Below are positions 36,069 through 44,292 of a stretch of DNA of 64,000 nt, in pieces (the first letter of the stretch is position 1; every line of letters starts with the position of its first letter). The notes below the pieces were generated by a model that was not told where the DNA came from, searched no databases, and saw only the letters and a list, made by a program, of their open reading frames with translations. The position numbers and the translations under genes are program-made. The DNA comes from Anaerolinea sp. GTDB taxonomy: Bacteria; Chloroflexota; Anaerolineae; Anaerolineales; Villigracilaceae. The DNA lies in contig DYID01000018.1 in assembly GCA_020723805.1 (NCBI GenBank), forward strand, positions 21,806 to 85,805. Direction: 5' to 3'.

Positions 36069-36614
36069 ATGACAAAATTACCCCCGACCGAGCGCGAAAC
36101 CCATATTTTGGAGATTCTCCATGCAAAGGGCAGTGCTTCGATTGAAGAGCTTGCCCAAGCGTGCTCGGTCTCGACCATGACGATCCACCGCGACCTCCAA
36201 CGTCTCGAAAGAACAGGACACATCCAAAAAAGGCATGGAGGCGCAGTGCTGGCAGATCGCAAAACCGGCAGCGTCCCTTGCGCCATGTGCGGCAAAGTCA
36301 CTACCGGCAAGCAGACCTTTCTGGTCCATCTTGCAGACGGGGGACAAAAAACAGCCTGTTGCGCTCACTGCGGCCTGATGCTTCTGAACGCCGAAAAAGA
36401 CGTATGGCAAGCCATGACCATGGATTTCCTGCATGGACACATGATCAGCGCCCAGCAGGCAATCTACCTGCTCGGTTCCGACCTGAACGTTTGCTGTGTG
36501 CCGACCATCCTAACCTTTGGCTCCCGCGCAGAAGCCGAACGCTTCCAAAAAGGGTTCGGTGGAACACTTGCGACCTTGGAAGAAGCCACCCTCTCCTTAT
36601 TGGGGGCGCATTAG
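36069..36614 (+). CDS. DeoR-type HTH regulator fused to a NosL-like metal-binding domain
   Basis: A 181-residue fusion. Residues 1-60 are a DeoR-family winged helix (RETHILEILHAKGSASIEELA, then STMTIHRDLQRLE). Residues about 70-178 resemble NosL, the copper chaperone of nitrous oxide reductase. They have CAMC (71-74), ACCAHC (96-101), DFLHGHMIS, NVCCVPT and the closing pattern LTFGSRAEAERFQKGFGG. The Cys, His and Met residues suggest copper or zinc sensing. It has its own strong promoter with palindromes and no ribosome site. A PCuAC copper chaperone follows, which supports a copper role by context. Confidence 0.8.
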   Translation: MTKLPPTERETHILEILHAKGSASIEELAQACSVSTMTIHRDLQRLERTGHIQKRHGGAVLADRKTGSVPCAMCGKVTTGKQTFLVHLADGGQKTACCAHCGLMLLNAEKDVWQAMTMDFLHGHMISAQQAIYLLGSDLNVCCVPTILTFGSRAEAERFQKGFGGTLATLEEATLSLLGAH

Positions 36615-36800
36615 AAAATATAAACTCATCCAAAGGAACAGAAATTTTTGCGCTCAGACATCACCCTCGCGCGGTTAGACAACACCTGCTGATGATTTCG
36701 GCGGGCATGTTTGGCATGACTCTGAATGAATTGGTTTTTCGTCAGCAGTAATCCACCGGCATCCTGTCTTGGAGCCAAATCACCTAAAGGAGAAAACTTG
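36615..36800. other. short spacer without a gene
   Basis: No reading frame or strong hairpin is seen here. AAAGGAG at the end belongs to the following gene. Confidence 0.5.
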
Positions 36801-37259
36801 ATGAAAAGAACTTTTGCACTGTTTTTTGCGCTGGCACTTACACTGAGCGCCTGCGGCAGCCCCAAGCAAGGCATCGAAGTCCGCGATGTCTGGGCGCGCT
36901 CATCCACACAAGGGATGAACGGCGCCGTCTATTTTGTCATTGAGAATCACAACAGCCAGGCAGACGAATTGATCGGGGCGGCATCCGACATAGCAGAGGT
37001 GGTCGAAATCCATGAAAGCAAAATGGAAGGCGACGTGATGATGATGAACCAAGTCGAAGCGGTTGCGCTGGAACCTTCTGCCGTGGTCGAATTCAAGCCG
37101 GGCGGCTATCACGTCATGCTCATCCGCCTCACGCGTGACCTCAAGGCAGGCGACGAAATCGAAGTCACCCTCCACTTCAAAAACAGCCCCGACCTCACCA
37201 TCAAAGCAATGGTCAAGGATGCAGACGGAATGCAAAACATGGGCGGGCACAGCCCATAA
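36801..37259 (+). CDS. PCuAC-family copper chaperone lipoprotein
   Basis: A 152-residue lipoprotein (signal ending in LSAC, Cys about residue 18). The copper motif HX10MX21HXM is exact: His71, Met82, His104 and Met106. PCuAC proteins deliver Cu(I) to the CuA or CuB sites of cytochrome oxidase, or to other outer-face copper enzymes. The start at 36801 is supported by AAAGGAG. It is downstream of the HTH-NosL regulator on the same strand, and a terminator follows, so this may be its regulated target. Confidence 0.9.
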   Translation: MKRTFALFFALALTLSACGSPKQGIEVRDVWARSSTQGMNGAVYFVIENHNSQADELIGAASDIAEVVEIHESKMEGDVMMMNQVEAVALEPSAVVEFKPGGYHVMLIRLTRDLKAGDEIEVTLHFKNSPDLTIKAMVKDADGMQNMGGHSP

Positions 37260-37265
37260 CAAGCG

Positions 37266-37290
37266 AAACTCCCCGGCAGCGGGGAGTTTT
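37266..37290 (+). terminator. terminator after PCuAC
   Basis: Stem AAACTCCCCG, loop GCAG, then TTTT. Confidence 0.8.
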
Positions 37291-37344
37291 CATTTAGGGG
37301 AACCAATCGCCTTCCCTCATCGTCAACGCAGGGAAGGAGACAAA

Positions 37345-37791
37345 ATGAAAAAGATAACCTTATTGTTACTGACCCTGATCCTTGCCGCCTGTTCGGTTGG
37401 CGGGAGCGAACTCAGCCGCAATCAAGCCAAATGGCAGGAGGCGGGCGTCACCCACTACCGCTTTCAGTTGAGCGTCACCTGCTTCTGCCTGTTTCGCAGT
37501 CAAATGCCGCTGACCGTCGAAGTGAAGGACGGCGAAATCGTTTCGATGACCGACGTCAACGGCGAGGCGTTCCCGGTGGACGACCCGATGAGCGACTTGG
37601 TGATGAAGCACGCCACGATTGAACGCATCTTTTCTGAACTGGGGTCTGATTCCGTCCAAGCAGCCGACCGCCTCACGATAGACTTTGACCCCACCTACGG
37701 TTTCCCCAGCGAGGTTGCCATAGACTACATCGAGCTTGCCGCAGACGATGAGTTGTACCTCTCGGTTTCAGGGTTCGAGCCGCTTCAATAA
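37345..37791 (+). CDS. DUF6174-like lipoprotein
   Basis: A 148-residue lipoprotein with the signal LILAAC (Cys about residue 16). The mature part reads WQEAGVTHYRFQLSVTCFC near the start and ends in a segment with DPTYGFPSEVAIDYIE. Both are typical of DUF6174 domains, small outer-face proteins of unknown role. GGAAGGAG precedes the ATG at 37345. The CFC pair could bind metal or form a disulfide. No functional link to copper is shown beyond position. Confidence 0.8.
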   Translation: MKKITLLLLTLILAACSVGGSELSRNQAKWQEAGVTHYRFQLSVTCFCLFRSQMPLTVEVKDGEIVSMTDVNGEAFPVDDPMSDLVMKHATIERIFSELGSDSVQAADRLTIDFDPTYGFPSEVAIDYIELAADDELYLSVSGFEPLQ

Positions 37792-37821
37792 GCAGAGACA
37801 ATTTCTCGGTCCAGGATGAAG

Positions 37822-37860
37822 CGAAAAAACGTCCCGAAGGCTACAAACCTTCGGGACGTT
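37822..37860 (-). terminator. terminator of the Crp/Fnr gene
   Basis: The stem AACGTCCCGAAGG (13 bp) with loop TTTGTAG on the minus strand is followed by TTTTTT. It lies directly after the stop of the minus-strand gene and may also stop plus-strand reading. Confidence 0.8.
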
Positions 37861-37864
37861 GCCT

Positions 37865-38548
37865 TTAGTTGTACGGCTGTGTCCACTGGCGGAAGATTTC
37901 TTCATCGGCAATTTGGATGCGCCGGTCCTCTACGCGAATCGCCCCGCTTTTTTCCAGTTCCTTGAGCGAGCGGGAGACCACCTCGCGCACGGTTCCCAGC
38001 CGCGCCGCCAGTTGTTCCTGCGTCCAATGCGGGCGCGGTCCCCGTTCCATTTCGGCGATGAGCCGCGCCAGCCGATGCGTGACCTGGTAAAACGCCATCT
38101 CGCTGACCTTGCCCACCAGATTGCGCAGGTTCTGACCAAACTTGCTCAAAATTTTCAATGCAAATTCGGGATTGGTCTTGACGAGTGCGCGCAGGGTTTG
38201 TGCGTCCACCACCCAAACGCGCGTCGTCTCGAGCGCCTCCACGTTGACCGGGTTGGTGCCGCCGTCGAAGGCAGGGACTTCGTTACAGGTTGCGCCTTCG
38301 GTAAGGACGGCAATGATGTACTGCCGTCCCTGAGGAGAGACGCGGTAGAGTTTGACGCTCCCGCTTGCGATGATGTGCAAGCCGGCGCATTCGTCGCCTT
38401 CCCAAAACAGGACGTCGCCGCGTTCGTATTCGCGCAACTGGGTAACTGCCGTCAGGTCTTTCAGCACAGATTCGGGGAGTTCATCGAAATAAGGATTGAC
38501 CCGCAGGGTTTTGAGTTTTTCGCTCTTGGAAACCTCAATGAGTTTCAT
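37865..38548 (-). CDS. Crp/Fnr family transcription regulator
   Basis: A 227-residue regulator. The N-terminal cyclic-nucleotide-like beta barrel (about 15-125) is followed by the long dimer helix. The C-terminal HTH shows TQEQLAARLGTVREVVSRSLKELEKSG. The recognition helix has Arg188, Glu189 and Arg193, the residues that read TGTGA in E. coli Crp. No Cys cluster for an iron-sulfur centre is present, so it is not a classic Fnr oxygen sensor; the ligand may be a nucleotide, haem or NO. It converges on the PCuAC region and may control nrfHA. A strong terminator follows. Confidence 0.92.
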   Translation of the reverse strand: MKLIEVSKSEKLKTLRVNPYFDELPESVLKDLTAVTQLREYERGDVLFWEGDECAGLHIIASGSVKLYRVSPQGRQYIIAVLTEGATCNEVPAFDGGTNPVNVEALETTRVWVVDAQTLRALVKTNPEFALKILSKFGQNLRNLVGKVSEMAFYQVTHRLARLIAEMERGPRPHWTQEQLAARLGTVREVVSRSLKELEKSGAIRVEDRRIQIADEEIFRQWTQPYN

Positions 38549-38600
38549 TGAAATCCTATCATCAGTACTTCACGAAGCGACGCCAGCCTCTTTACAACTG

Positions 38601-38616
38601 AACGGCTGAAGCCGTT
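38601..38616. repeat. AACGGCT-GA-AGCCGTT palindrome
   Basis: Perfect 7-bp arms with a 2-nt centre, of the same design as the hairpins at 11863, 33934, 47107 and 47130. Confidence 0.6.
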
Positions 38617-38644
38617 GCTACGTTTTCGTGATTCACAGAAAATT

Positions 38645-39160
38645 TTACAATTCGCCCAATAAAACCCGGTCGGCGCCGCGGTCAATCTCCCAGGGATAGA
38701 CAATGAAGGCGTCGGTGATGGCGGCGTAATAATCGGGACGCACATGACCGAACAGGCTGCGGTAAGGGTTGTAATGCAGCACGCACGTTTCCGGAAAGCC
38801 GCCCGCCGCCGAGACGCGGTTCTTCACAGCCGTAATCGTCCGCCCGGAACCCCACACATCGTCCACGATGAGCGTCGGTCTGCCGCGCAGTTTGTCCTCG
38901 GCGGGAAACTGAATGAACTCGGGCCAAGCCATCAGTTTCGACTTTTCGCTGGCAGACTGGGCAGGGAAGTCCACTGCCGCCGTCAGGATATGGGTGATGT
39001 TCATCGCTTCGGCGAGCATGCCGCCGGGGATGATGCCGCCGCGCGTGATGATGACCATGGCGGTAAACTCGCGCCGAAACTGCGGGATGAGATGGTCAAT
39101 CAGGCGGTCAATTTCCGCCCAGGTGACAATTTCGCGGCGGGGCTGATTCTGAGGCTGCAT
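38645..39160 (-). CDS. type I phosphoribosyltransferase (purine salvage-like)
   Basis: A 171-residue phosphoribosyltransferase. The PRPP loop is LIVDDVWGSGRT (about 108-119), with acidic residues in VDD; the flexible loop and ITRGGIIPGGML region (about 38-49) are present. It resembles xanthine/hypoxanthine-type transferases by size and by the DDVWGSG loop, but the C-terminal hood that decides base specificity (YPWEID) is not diagnostic to me. The start at 39160 (MQPQNQPRREIVTW) is used because upstream codons lie in the heptamer repeat. Confidence 0.87.
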   Translation of the reverse strand: MQPQNQPRREIVTWAEIDRLIDHLIPQFRREFTAMVIITRGGIIPGGMLAEAMNITHILTAAVDFPAQSASEKSKLMAWPEFIQFPAEDKLRGRPTLIVDDVWGSGRTITAVKNRVSAAGGFPETCVLHYNPYRSLFGHVRPDYYAAITDAFIVYPWEIDRGADRVLLGEL

Positions 39161-39188
39161 GGAATCCTTACCGATGGAAATCTTTTGT

Positions 39189-39231
39189 CTTTCCTCTTTC
39201 AGCCGGAACAAGGAAAGGTGAAAGAGGAAAG
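39189..39231. repeat. CTTTCCTCTTTC / GAAAGAGGAAAG inverted repeat
   Basis: Perfect 12-bp arms at 39189-39200 and 39220-39231. It has nearly the same arms as at 1427-1472. Confidence 0.7.
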
Positions 39232-39238
39232 AGGCTCA

Positions 39239-40135
39239 TTACGACAACACTGCCGCCAGCGGTGCCGGGGCGGGAATCTGCACAGGCTGACCGGCGGTTT
39301 GCGCCTTTTCCACGTCGCGCGCCCAGATGTAGAGGCAGGTGTGATAGGCAATGGACGTGTAGGAACTAATTACGCTGGCGACCGCCACAAAGGCAAAGAA
39401 GACAAAAGCCGCAATGGCAACCGCCGCAATGGACAGGGCGTTGAATCCGCCCGCCGCATACACCGCTCCGCCGCCCAGCGCCAGCGCGATGACCAAACCG
39501 CCAAAGCCCAGCAGGAAGCCAATCAAGCCGGTCACCCAGCGCACGCCGACGGTGCTGATGCCAATCAGCAGGAGGTTTTGTTTGGTGATGTTCAACACCC
39601 TCTGCATCGCGTTCTTGAGGTTCAAGTCGTCAATCACCATGGCGGGCAGGATGAGGTAGGATGCCTCCGTCCACAGCGCTTCGAGCAGGTTCGCCGCGCC
39701 GCGGATGAGCCCTGCGGCAAGACCGCCGCGGCGGTTACGGTTGGCGGCGTTCTTCAGCATGTTGACGAACGTTGAAGCCGCGGCGAGGGTGAGGATATCG
39801 AAAAAGTCGCGGCGGACAATTGCCCAGGCTTTGTCCATGCGTCCGTCGCCTTCGGAGAGATAGCCAAAGATGAGATAAGCGGTCATCCCCGAAAAGACGT
39901 ATGTGACGATGAACTGCGCAAAGATCATGAACGCCCCCAACACACCCATGATGATGTTCCCAAAATCCGACCCGCCAAACAAGACCGCGACAATCACAAT
40001 CGGGATGACACCAAGCACCGAGACAATCATCCCGACCACCAGCGCATAAATCGAAGGCTTGAGCAGGTCTTTATCCCTGAACGCCATGCTCCAGGCTTGT
40101 TTCAAAAACGACCAACCGCGGGAAAACGACTCCAT
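39239..40135 (-). CDS. multi-pass membrane protein (DUF6159-like)
   Basis: A 298-residue protein starting MESFSRGWSFLKQAW. It has about six membrane helices in three pairs and a cytoplasmic C-terminal end. The N-terminal amphipathic segment followed by helices and an NRNRRGG loop matches the DUF6159 family of integral membrane proteins without known role. The start at 40135 is supported by GGAGAA six bases upstream. The long open frame upstream is a shadow. It is transcribed in the same direction as its neighbours. Confidence 0.8.
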   Translation of the reverse strand: MESFSRGWSFLKQAWSMAFRDKDLLKPSIYALVVGMIVSVLGVIPIVIVAVLFGGSDFGNIIMGVLGAFMIFAQFIVTYVFSGMTAYLIFGYLSEGDGRMDKAWAIVRRDFFDILTLAAASTFVNMLKNAANRNRRGGLAAGLIRGAANLLEALWTEASYLILPAMVIDDLNLKNAMQRVLNITKQNLLLIGISTVGVRWVTGLIGFLLGFGGLVIALALGGGAVYAAGGFNALSIAAVAIAAFVFFAFVAVASVISSYTSIAYHTCLYIWARDVEKAQTAGQPVQIPAPAPLAAVLS

Positions 40136-40254
40136 AAAATTCTCCAATGATACGTCACCCTGAGCGCAGCGAAGGGTCTCTCCACCGCAGGAGAGTTTCT
40201 TCACCGCTTCGCGGTTCAGACTGACAAACTGGCTTTGATTATAGCAAAGGATGA

Positions 40255-41649
40255 TTAGGAATACGCCCTGCGCCGCCTCAGCCAGACCAGCGCCAGGGGG
40301 ATGAGAACAGCGGAACCGCACAGCGGACTCCCCGCGCTCGACGGGACAGGCGTGGGATTGGGACTCGCTTCACGCGTCGGGACGGCTGATACTGTTGCAA
40401 TAGGCGTGGATTCCGCTTCAGGCGTCGCCGTCGGCTCGAGGGTGGGAGCAATGGTCGGCGGAGAGGGAAGCGGCGTAGCCGTCAGCCAGAGGAAGTCGTA
40501 TCCGCTTTCCAGCAGGTTCACTGCATCGGGGAAAAAGTAATAAATCTTCTCAGCAATCTCCTTGACTTTTGGATCGTTTGGGGCAAGTTCCAGCGCACGA
40601 TGGATTTCCTGCATGGAGCGCAACGCTTCGGCAGTGGCGTCCCCGCCTTCCCATGAAACATAATAAGCGTGGACAGCCAGCAGGTCGGCAAAGCCCGCAT
40701 GCCAAAGACCGTCATCGGGCAGGAGCGCGACCGCCTTCTCGTACGCCTCGACGCTCAAGCGATAGAGTTCCTCACCGCCTGCATCCTGACGGAAGCCGCG
40801 GCGGTAAAAAAACGCTTCCTTGTAGAGTTTGCCCAGCCGCCCCCATGCCTCGCCGTCGTTGGGGTTGGCGGCGACGTTTGTCCGTTCGTTCAATACCTTC
40901 TGCCACACCGAAGGCATGACGAGCGAAATTTCGAAGTCGTTTTCGCGCGTGGGTTCGAAATCATCGAACCGCCAGCGGATTTCGTTGCCATCCATTCTCC
41001 CGCCCGGCGTCGTTTCAGACCAGCCGGTTGTTTCACCCAAAATGACGTTTTGCGGGCTCGCCTCATACGGCAGGCGGACAATTAAATCAGCCCTGCCAAT
41101 CGTATCTTTCCAGCCCTCGCCGGTGTGGAAGATGTAACTGTAGGAGACAAAGGGATATTCGCCCGTTCCGTAAATCAGGTAGGTCACCTGGATCGTCACA
41201 TCCTGCCCTGCCGGAAAAGTCACATCGAACTCCGCCCACGGTACAAGGTCGTAACTCCAGAGGGGGTCTTCCTGCATCACCCGTCGTGTGGCAACGGTAC
41301 GTCCGTTCACACTGATTTGCAAAGCGCGAATCTCCGGGAACCTGCCAAATCCATCATTCACACTGAGAGGGAAGCGCGCTGCCATTTTTTCCGTCTCGCT
41401 TCCAAGATTCCGCATGGTGAAATCTGCTGTGACCTTTGCCTGACCGAGGTCATTTGCCGATGTACCCGGCAGAACCTCGATCACGACGGTCTCCGCCATC
41501 ATGCGCACCTGCGTGCCTTCCGCGCCCGCCTCAGGGTTGGCGCCGGGCGGCTGGGCAGGCGGCGCAACGTCGGCGCGAACGTGCAGCGGAGCAAAAATCG
41601 CCGCCATAAGAAGACCCACTGCAATAATCCGAACCAAACGCTTCGTCAT
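40255..41649 (-). CDS. exported protein with TPR-like region and C-terminal anchor
   Basis: A 464-residue protein. The N-terminal signal peptide (about 1-26) is followed by a beta-rich domain (about 40-225). A helical TPR-like region comes next (about 230-350, with YEKAVALLPDDG and HRALELAPNDP), then a Thr/Pro-rich linker. The C-terminal tail is SAGSPLCGSAVLIPLALVWLRRRR, a small-residue motif, a helix and an Arg cluster, which resembles a tripartite sorting signal. It should sit on the outer face of the membrane. GAGGTGAA lies before the ATG. The function is not known. Confidence 0.8.
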   Translation of the reverse strand: MTKRLVRIIAVGLLMAAIFAPLHVRADVAPPAQPPGANPEAGAEGTQVRMMAETVVIEVLPGTSANDLGQAKVTADFTMRNLGSETEKMAARFPLSVNDGFGRFPEIRALQISVNGRTVATRRVMQEDPLWSYDLVPWAEFDVTFPAGQDVTIQVTYLIYGTGEYPFVSYSYIFHTGEGWKDTIGRADLIVRLPYEASPQNVILGETTGWSETTPGGRMDGNEIRWRFDDFEPTRENDFEISLVMPSVWQKVLNERTNVAANPNDGEAWGRLGKLYKEAFFYRRGFRQDAGGEELYRLSVEAYEKAVALLPDDGLWHAGFADLLAVHAYYVSWEGGDATAEALRSMQEIHRALELAPNDPKVKEIAEKIYYFFPDAVNLLESGYDFLWLTATPLPSPPTIAPTLEPTATPEAESTPIATVSAVPTREASPNPTPVPSSAGSPLCGSAVLIPLALVWLRRRRAYS

Positions 41650-41657
41650 AGTTCACC

Positions 41658-44174
41658 TCACAATAAACTGATGGGGTCCACTTCCACGCGCCAGCCGTCC
41701 AGGCGGATGCCGCGCAGTAACTCCTTCGGATTCGCTCCGCGCAACACAATCTGCCAGCGGTAATACCCGCCGACCTTTGCAAAGAAACACGGCACAGGAC
41801 CGATCACTGCCGACTGACCGCTGATCACCGATACCCTCTCCCCCACCTTCCTCGCTTCTCTCTCCGCCGCATCCGGGTCGGTGTGCCGATATTCCAGCCT
41901 CACCAGACGGCTGAACGGCGGATAGCCCAGCCGCCGGCGCTGTTCCAACTCGTAGCGGTAAAAGCCGTCCACGTCATGCCTTGCCGCAGACTGGATGACC
42001 GGATGCTCAGGCTCGAAGGTTTGCAAAATGACCTTGCCGCCGCGCTCGCTTCGCCCCGCCCGCCCGGCGACCTGCGTCAGCACTTGAAAGACGCGTTCGC
42101 CAGCGAAGGGATCGGGCAGGTTCAATCCCACATCTGCCAGCACAATGCCCACCAGCGTGACCATCGGCAGGTCGAGCCCTTTGGCAAGCATCTGCGTGCC
42201 AACCAGCACGTCCGCTTTGTGGTTGGCGAAGTGGGTCAAAATCATCTCGTGGGCGTCTTTGGCGCGGGTGGTATCCCAGTCCCAGCGCAGGGTGCGGACT
42301 TTGGGAAACAGCGCATTGACCTCCGCCTCGACCTTTTCGCTCCCCAAGCCATATTCGCGGATGTTCTTCCCGCCGCATTGAGGGCAGGTCTTCGGCTTGC
42401 CTCGTTCATAGCCGCAGGTGTGACACAACAAATCGAAGGTCGAAGGTCGAACGTCAGAGTTTTGACCTTTGTCCTTCGACGCTAGACGTTCAACGTGAAG
42501 TGTCAACGGCGTATCACAGTTGGGACATTTCATCACGTGCCCGCAGTCGCGGCAGAAGACGTAGGTGGCGGTGCCGCGGCGGTTGAGGAAGAGGATGGCT
42601 TGCTCCCCCCGCTTGAGCGTGGACTCGAGTTCCTCGAGCAGGAGCCGGCTGAAGGTCCCGCGGTGACCGGATTTGAGTTCCTCCCGCATATCCACGACGT
42701 GAACCGGCGGCAGACTCCCGGAGTCTCGAAACACTTCGGAGGTCTTGATGCGTTTGGGCAAATCCAGGCGCTGAATTTGACCCGTCTCCGCCTGATAGCG
42801 TTGGATGACCGTCGGCGTGGCGGAACCCAGCACGCACACCGCGCTACACAGCCGCGCATACATCTGCGCCGCCATCACCGCATGATAGAACGGCGGCTCG
42901 GATTGATGATACGACGAGTCGTGACACTCGTCCGCAACGATGAGCCCGATGTTAGGCAGGGGCGCAAACAGGGCGCTGCGTGCGCCGATGATAACCTTGA
43001 GCGTCCCCGCGCGGGCGCGCCGCCAGGTATCGTAGCGCTCGCCTTCGGAGAGTTTGGAATGCACCAACCCCACCTGCCCCGGAAAGCGGTTTAAGAACCG
43101 CCGCACCGTTTGCGGAGTGAGGGCAATTTCAGGCACAAGGATGAGCGCCTGCCTGCCGCGCTTCACGGCTTCCTCGGCGGCGCGGATGTAAATTTCGGTC
43201 TTGCCGGAGCCCGTCACGCCCTGCAGGAGGAAGGTTTCGGATTGCCCGCCGCGGATTGCGCCCGTAATTTTCCTCAGCGCAAAATCCTGTTCAGGCGTCA
43301 ACTCAATTGCTTGTTTACCTGTGTACTTCTCTACCTGTGTACTTGTTTTTCCCAGCGGGTCGCGGAAGAGTTCGCTCTCGAACAGGCGAATCAGCCCGCG
43401 TTCTTCCAGCGCCTCGAGGTCCGAGAGGTTGCATCCGCTTTCGGCATACACCCACGAGACATTGACCGCTTCGGGCTGGCGGATGAGGAACCGTAACGCG
43501 GATTGACGACGGGCGAGGGTTTGCTTCGTCCCCAATGTTTCCATCGCCGCCTCCGCCGCTTCAGGCGGGACCGATAACTGGGCAACGCGAACGAACTTGG
43601 TCCTCACTCGAGGCGGGGGCAGCATGCTCCTTGCCGAGAGCACGCCTTTGCGCACGAGGTAATTCGCCGTCTTGCGCCAATCCACTTTGGCGAAGTGGGC
43701 GTCAATTTGTCGTCCGCGCAACGGTCCGCGCAAGCGCAGGAGACTCAACAGACGGTCTTCGATTGTTTGGCGTTGTGTTTTTTGGCTGGTTGATTCTGTG
43801 GCGGGTTGTAATTGGTAATTGGTAATTCGGAGTTCGTAAACGGTATCTGCCTGCTGGCTCAAGCCGATGGGCAGGAACAACCCAACGATGGACGCCAAAG
43901 GCTGAAGCGTGGACTCCGCCAGTTCGTGAGCAAGCGCAATCTGCGATGGCGTCAGAACCGGCTCGTCATCCACCGCCTCGAGAATTTCCCGGACGTTCGG
44001 CACGGAGGGCGAATCCACAAAGCGAACGACGACGCCCTGCACGGTCTGCCCGCCAAACGGGACGATGACCAAATGTCCCACCCCCACCCTCCCCGCAAGA
44101 GACTCGGGGACGGCGTAATCGAAAACGCCCGACACAGCCGGCACATTGACGACGATTTGAACGAAGGCGGTCAT
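41658..44174 (-). CDS. priA: primosomal protein N' (PriA helicase)
   Basis: An 838-residue replication-restart helicase. Walker A is QGVTGSGKTEIY, and the DEAH-like box is ADECHDSSYH. Two zinc-binding sites are CRDCGH...CPNC and CHTCGY...CPQC. The helicase C-terminal motifs include GTQMLAKGLD and QVAGRAGR. The length is above the usual 730 residues. Two extra segments are coded by heptanucleotide arrays (42433-42498 between the zinc motifs, 43809-43836 in the N-terminal half). A TATAAT ends seven bases before the ATG, suggesting a leaderless start. Confidence 0.95.
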   Translation of the reverse strand: MTAFVQIVVNVPAVSGVFDYAVPESLAGRVGVGHLVIVPFGGQTVQGVVVRFVDSPSVPNVREILEAVDDEPVLTPSQIALAHELAESTLQPLASIVGLFLPIGLSQQADTVYELRITNYQLQPATESTSQKTQRQTIEDRLLSLLRLRGPLRGRQIDAHFAKVDWRKTANYLVRKGVLSARSMLPPPRVRTKFVRVAQLSVPPEAAEAAMETLGTKQTLARRQSALRFLIRQPEAVNVSWVYAESGCNLSDLEALEERGLIRLFESELFRDPLGKTSTQVEKYTGKQAIELTPEQDFALRKITGAIRGGQSETFLLQGVTGSGKTEIYIRAAEEAVKRGRQALILVPEIALTPQTVRRFLNRFPGQVGLVHSKLSEGERYDTWRRARAGTLKVIIGARSALFAPLPNIGLIVADECHDSSYHQSEPPFYHAVMAAQMYARLCSAVCVLGSATPTVIQRYQAETGQIQRLDLPKRIKTSEVFRDSGSLPPVHVVDMREELKSGHRGTFSRLLLEELESTLKRGEQAILFLNRRGTATYVFCRDCGHVMKCPNCDTPLTLHVERLASKDKGQNSDVRPSTFDLLCHTCGYERGKPKTCPQCGGKNIREYGLGSEKVEAEVNALFPKVRTLRWDWDTTRAKDAHEMILTHFANHKADVLVGTQMLAKGLDLPMVTLVGIVLADVGLNLPDPFAGERVFQVLTQVAGRAGRSERGGKVILQTFEPEHPVIQSAARHDVDGFYRYELEQRRRLGYPPFSRLVRLEYRHTDPDAAEREARKVGERVSVISGQSAVIGPVPCFFAKVGGYYRWQIVLRGANPKELLRGIRLDGWRVEVDPISLL
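42433..42498. repeat. heptanucleotide inverted array inside priA zinc domain
   Basis: TCGAAGG, TCGAAGG, TCGAACG on one side face GACCTTT, GTCCTTC, GACGCTA, GACGTTC on the other. The 66 bases code 22 extra residues between CPNCDTPLTLH and CHTCGY. Confidence 0.8.
43809..43836. repeat. heptanucleotide array inside priA N-terminal half
   Basis: Units TAATTGG, TAATTGG, TAATTCG, GAGTTCG. On the coding strand they read as TNYQLQ and YELRI. It is identical in unit to array 2 of sbcC. Confidence 0.75.
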
Positions 44175-44181
44175 CGAGGCG

Positions 44182-44187
44182 ATTATA
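44182..44187 (-). promoter_or_regulatory. -10 box of priA (leaderless)
   Basis: A perfect TATAAT on the minus strand, seven bases before the ATG at 44174. No -35 or ribosome site is seen. Confidence 0.5.
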
Positions 44188-44205
44188 AGCGGATTGCAAA
44201 AATAA

Positions 44206-44268
44206 ACCACGGAGACACCGAGACGCGGAGTTTTATGATTCTTCTCTGGTCTCAGTATCTTCGTGGGT
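44206..44268. repeat. CCACGGAGACACCGAGACGCGGAG degenerate inverted repeat
   Basis: It resembles 17901-17959 in its CCAC-GAGACAC wording. The pairing is imperfect. It lies between priA and the MEMO gene. Confidence 0.45.
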
Positions 44269-44292
44269 CAATGCTATTGGCGTGTTGAGTCG

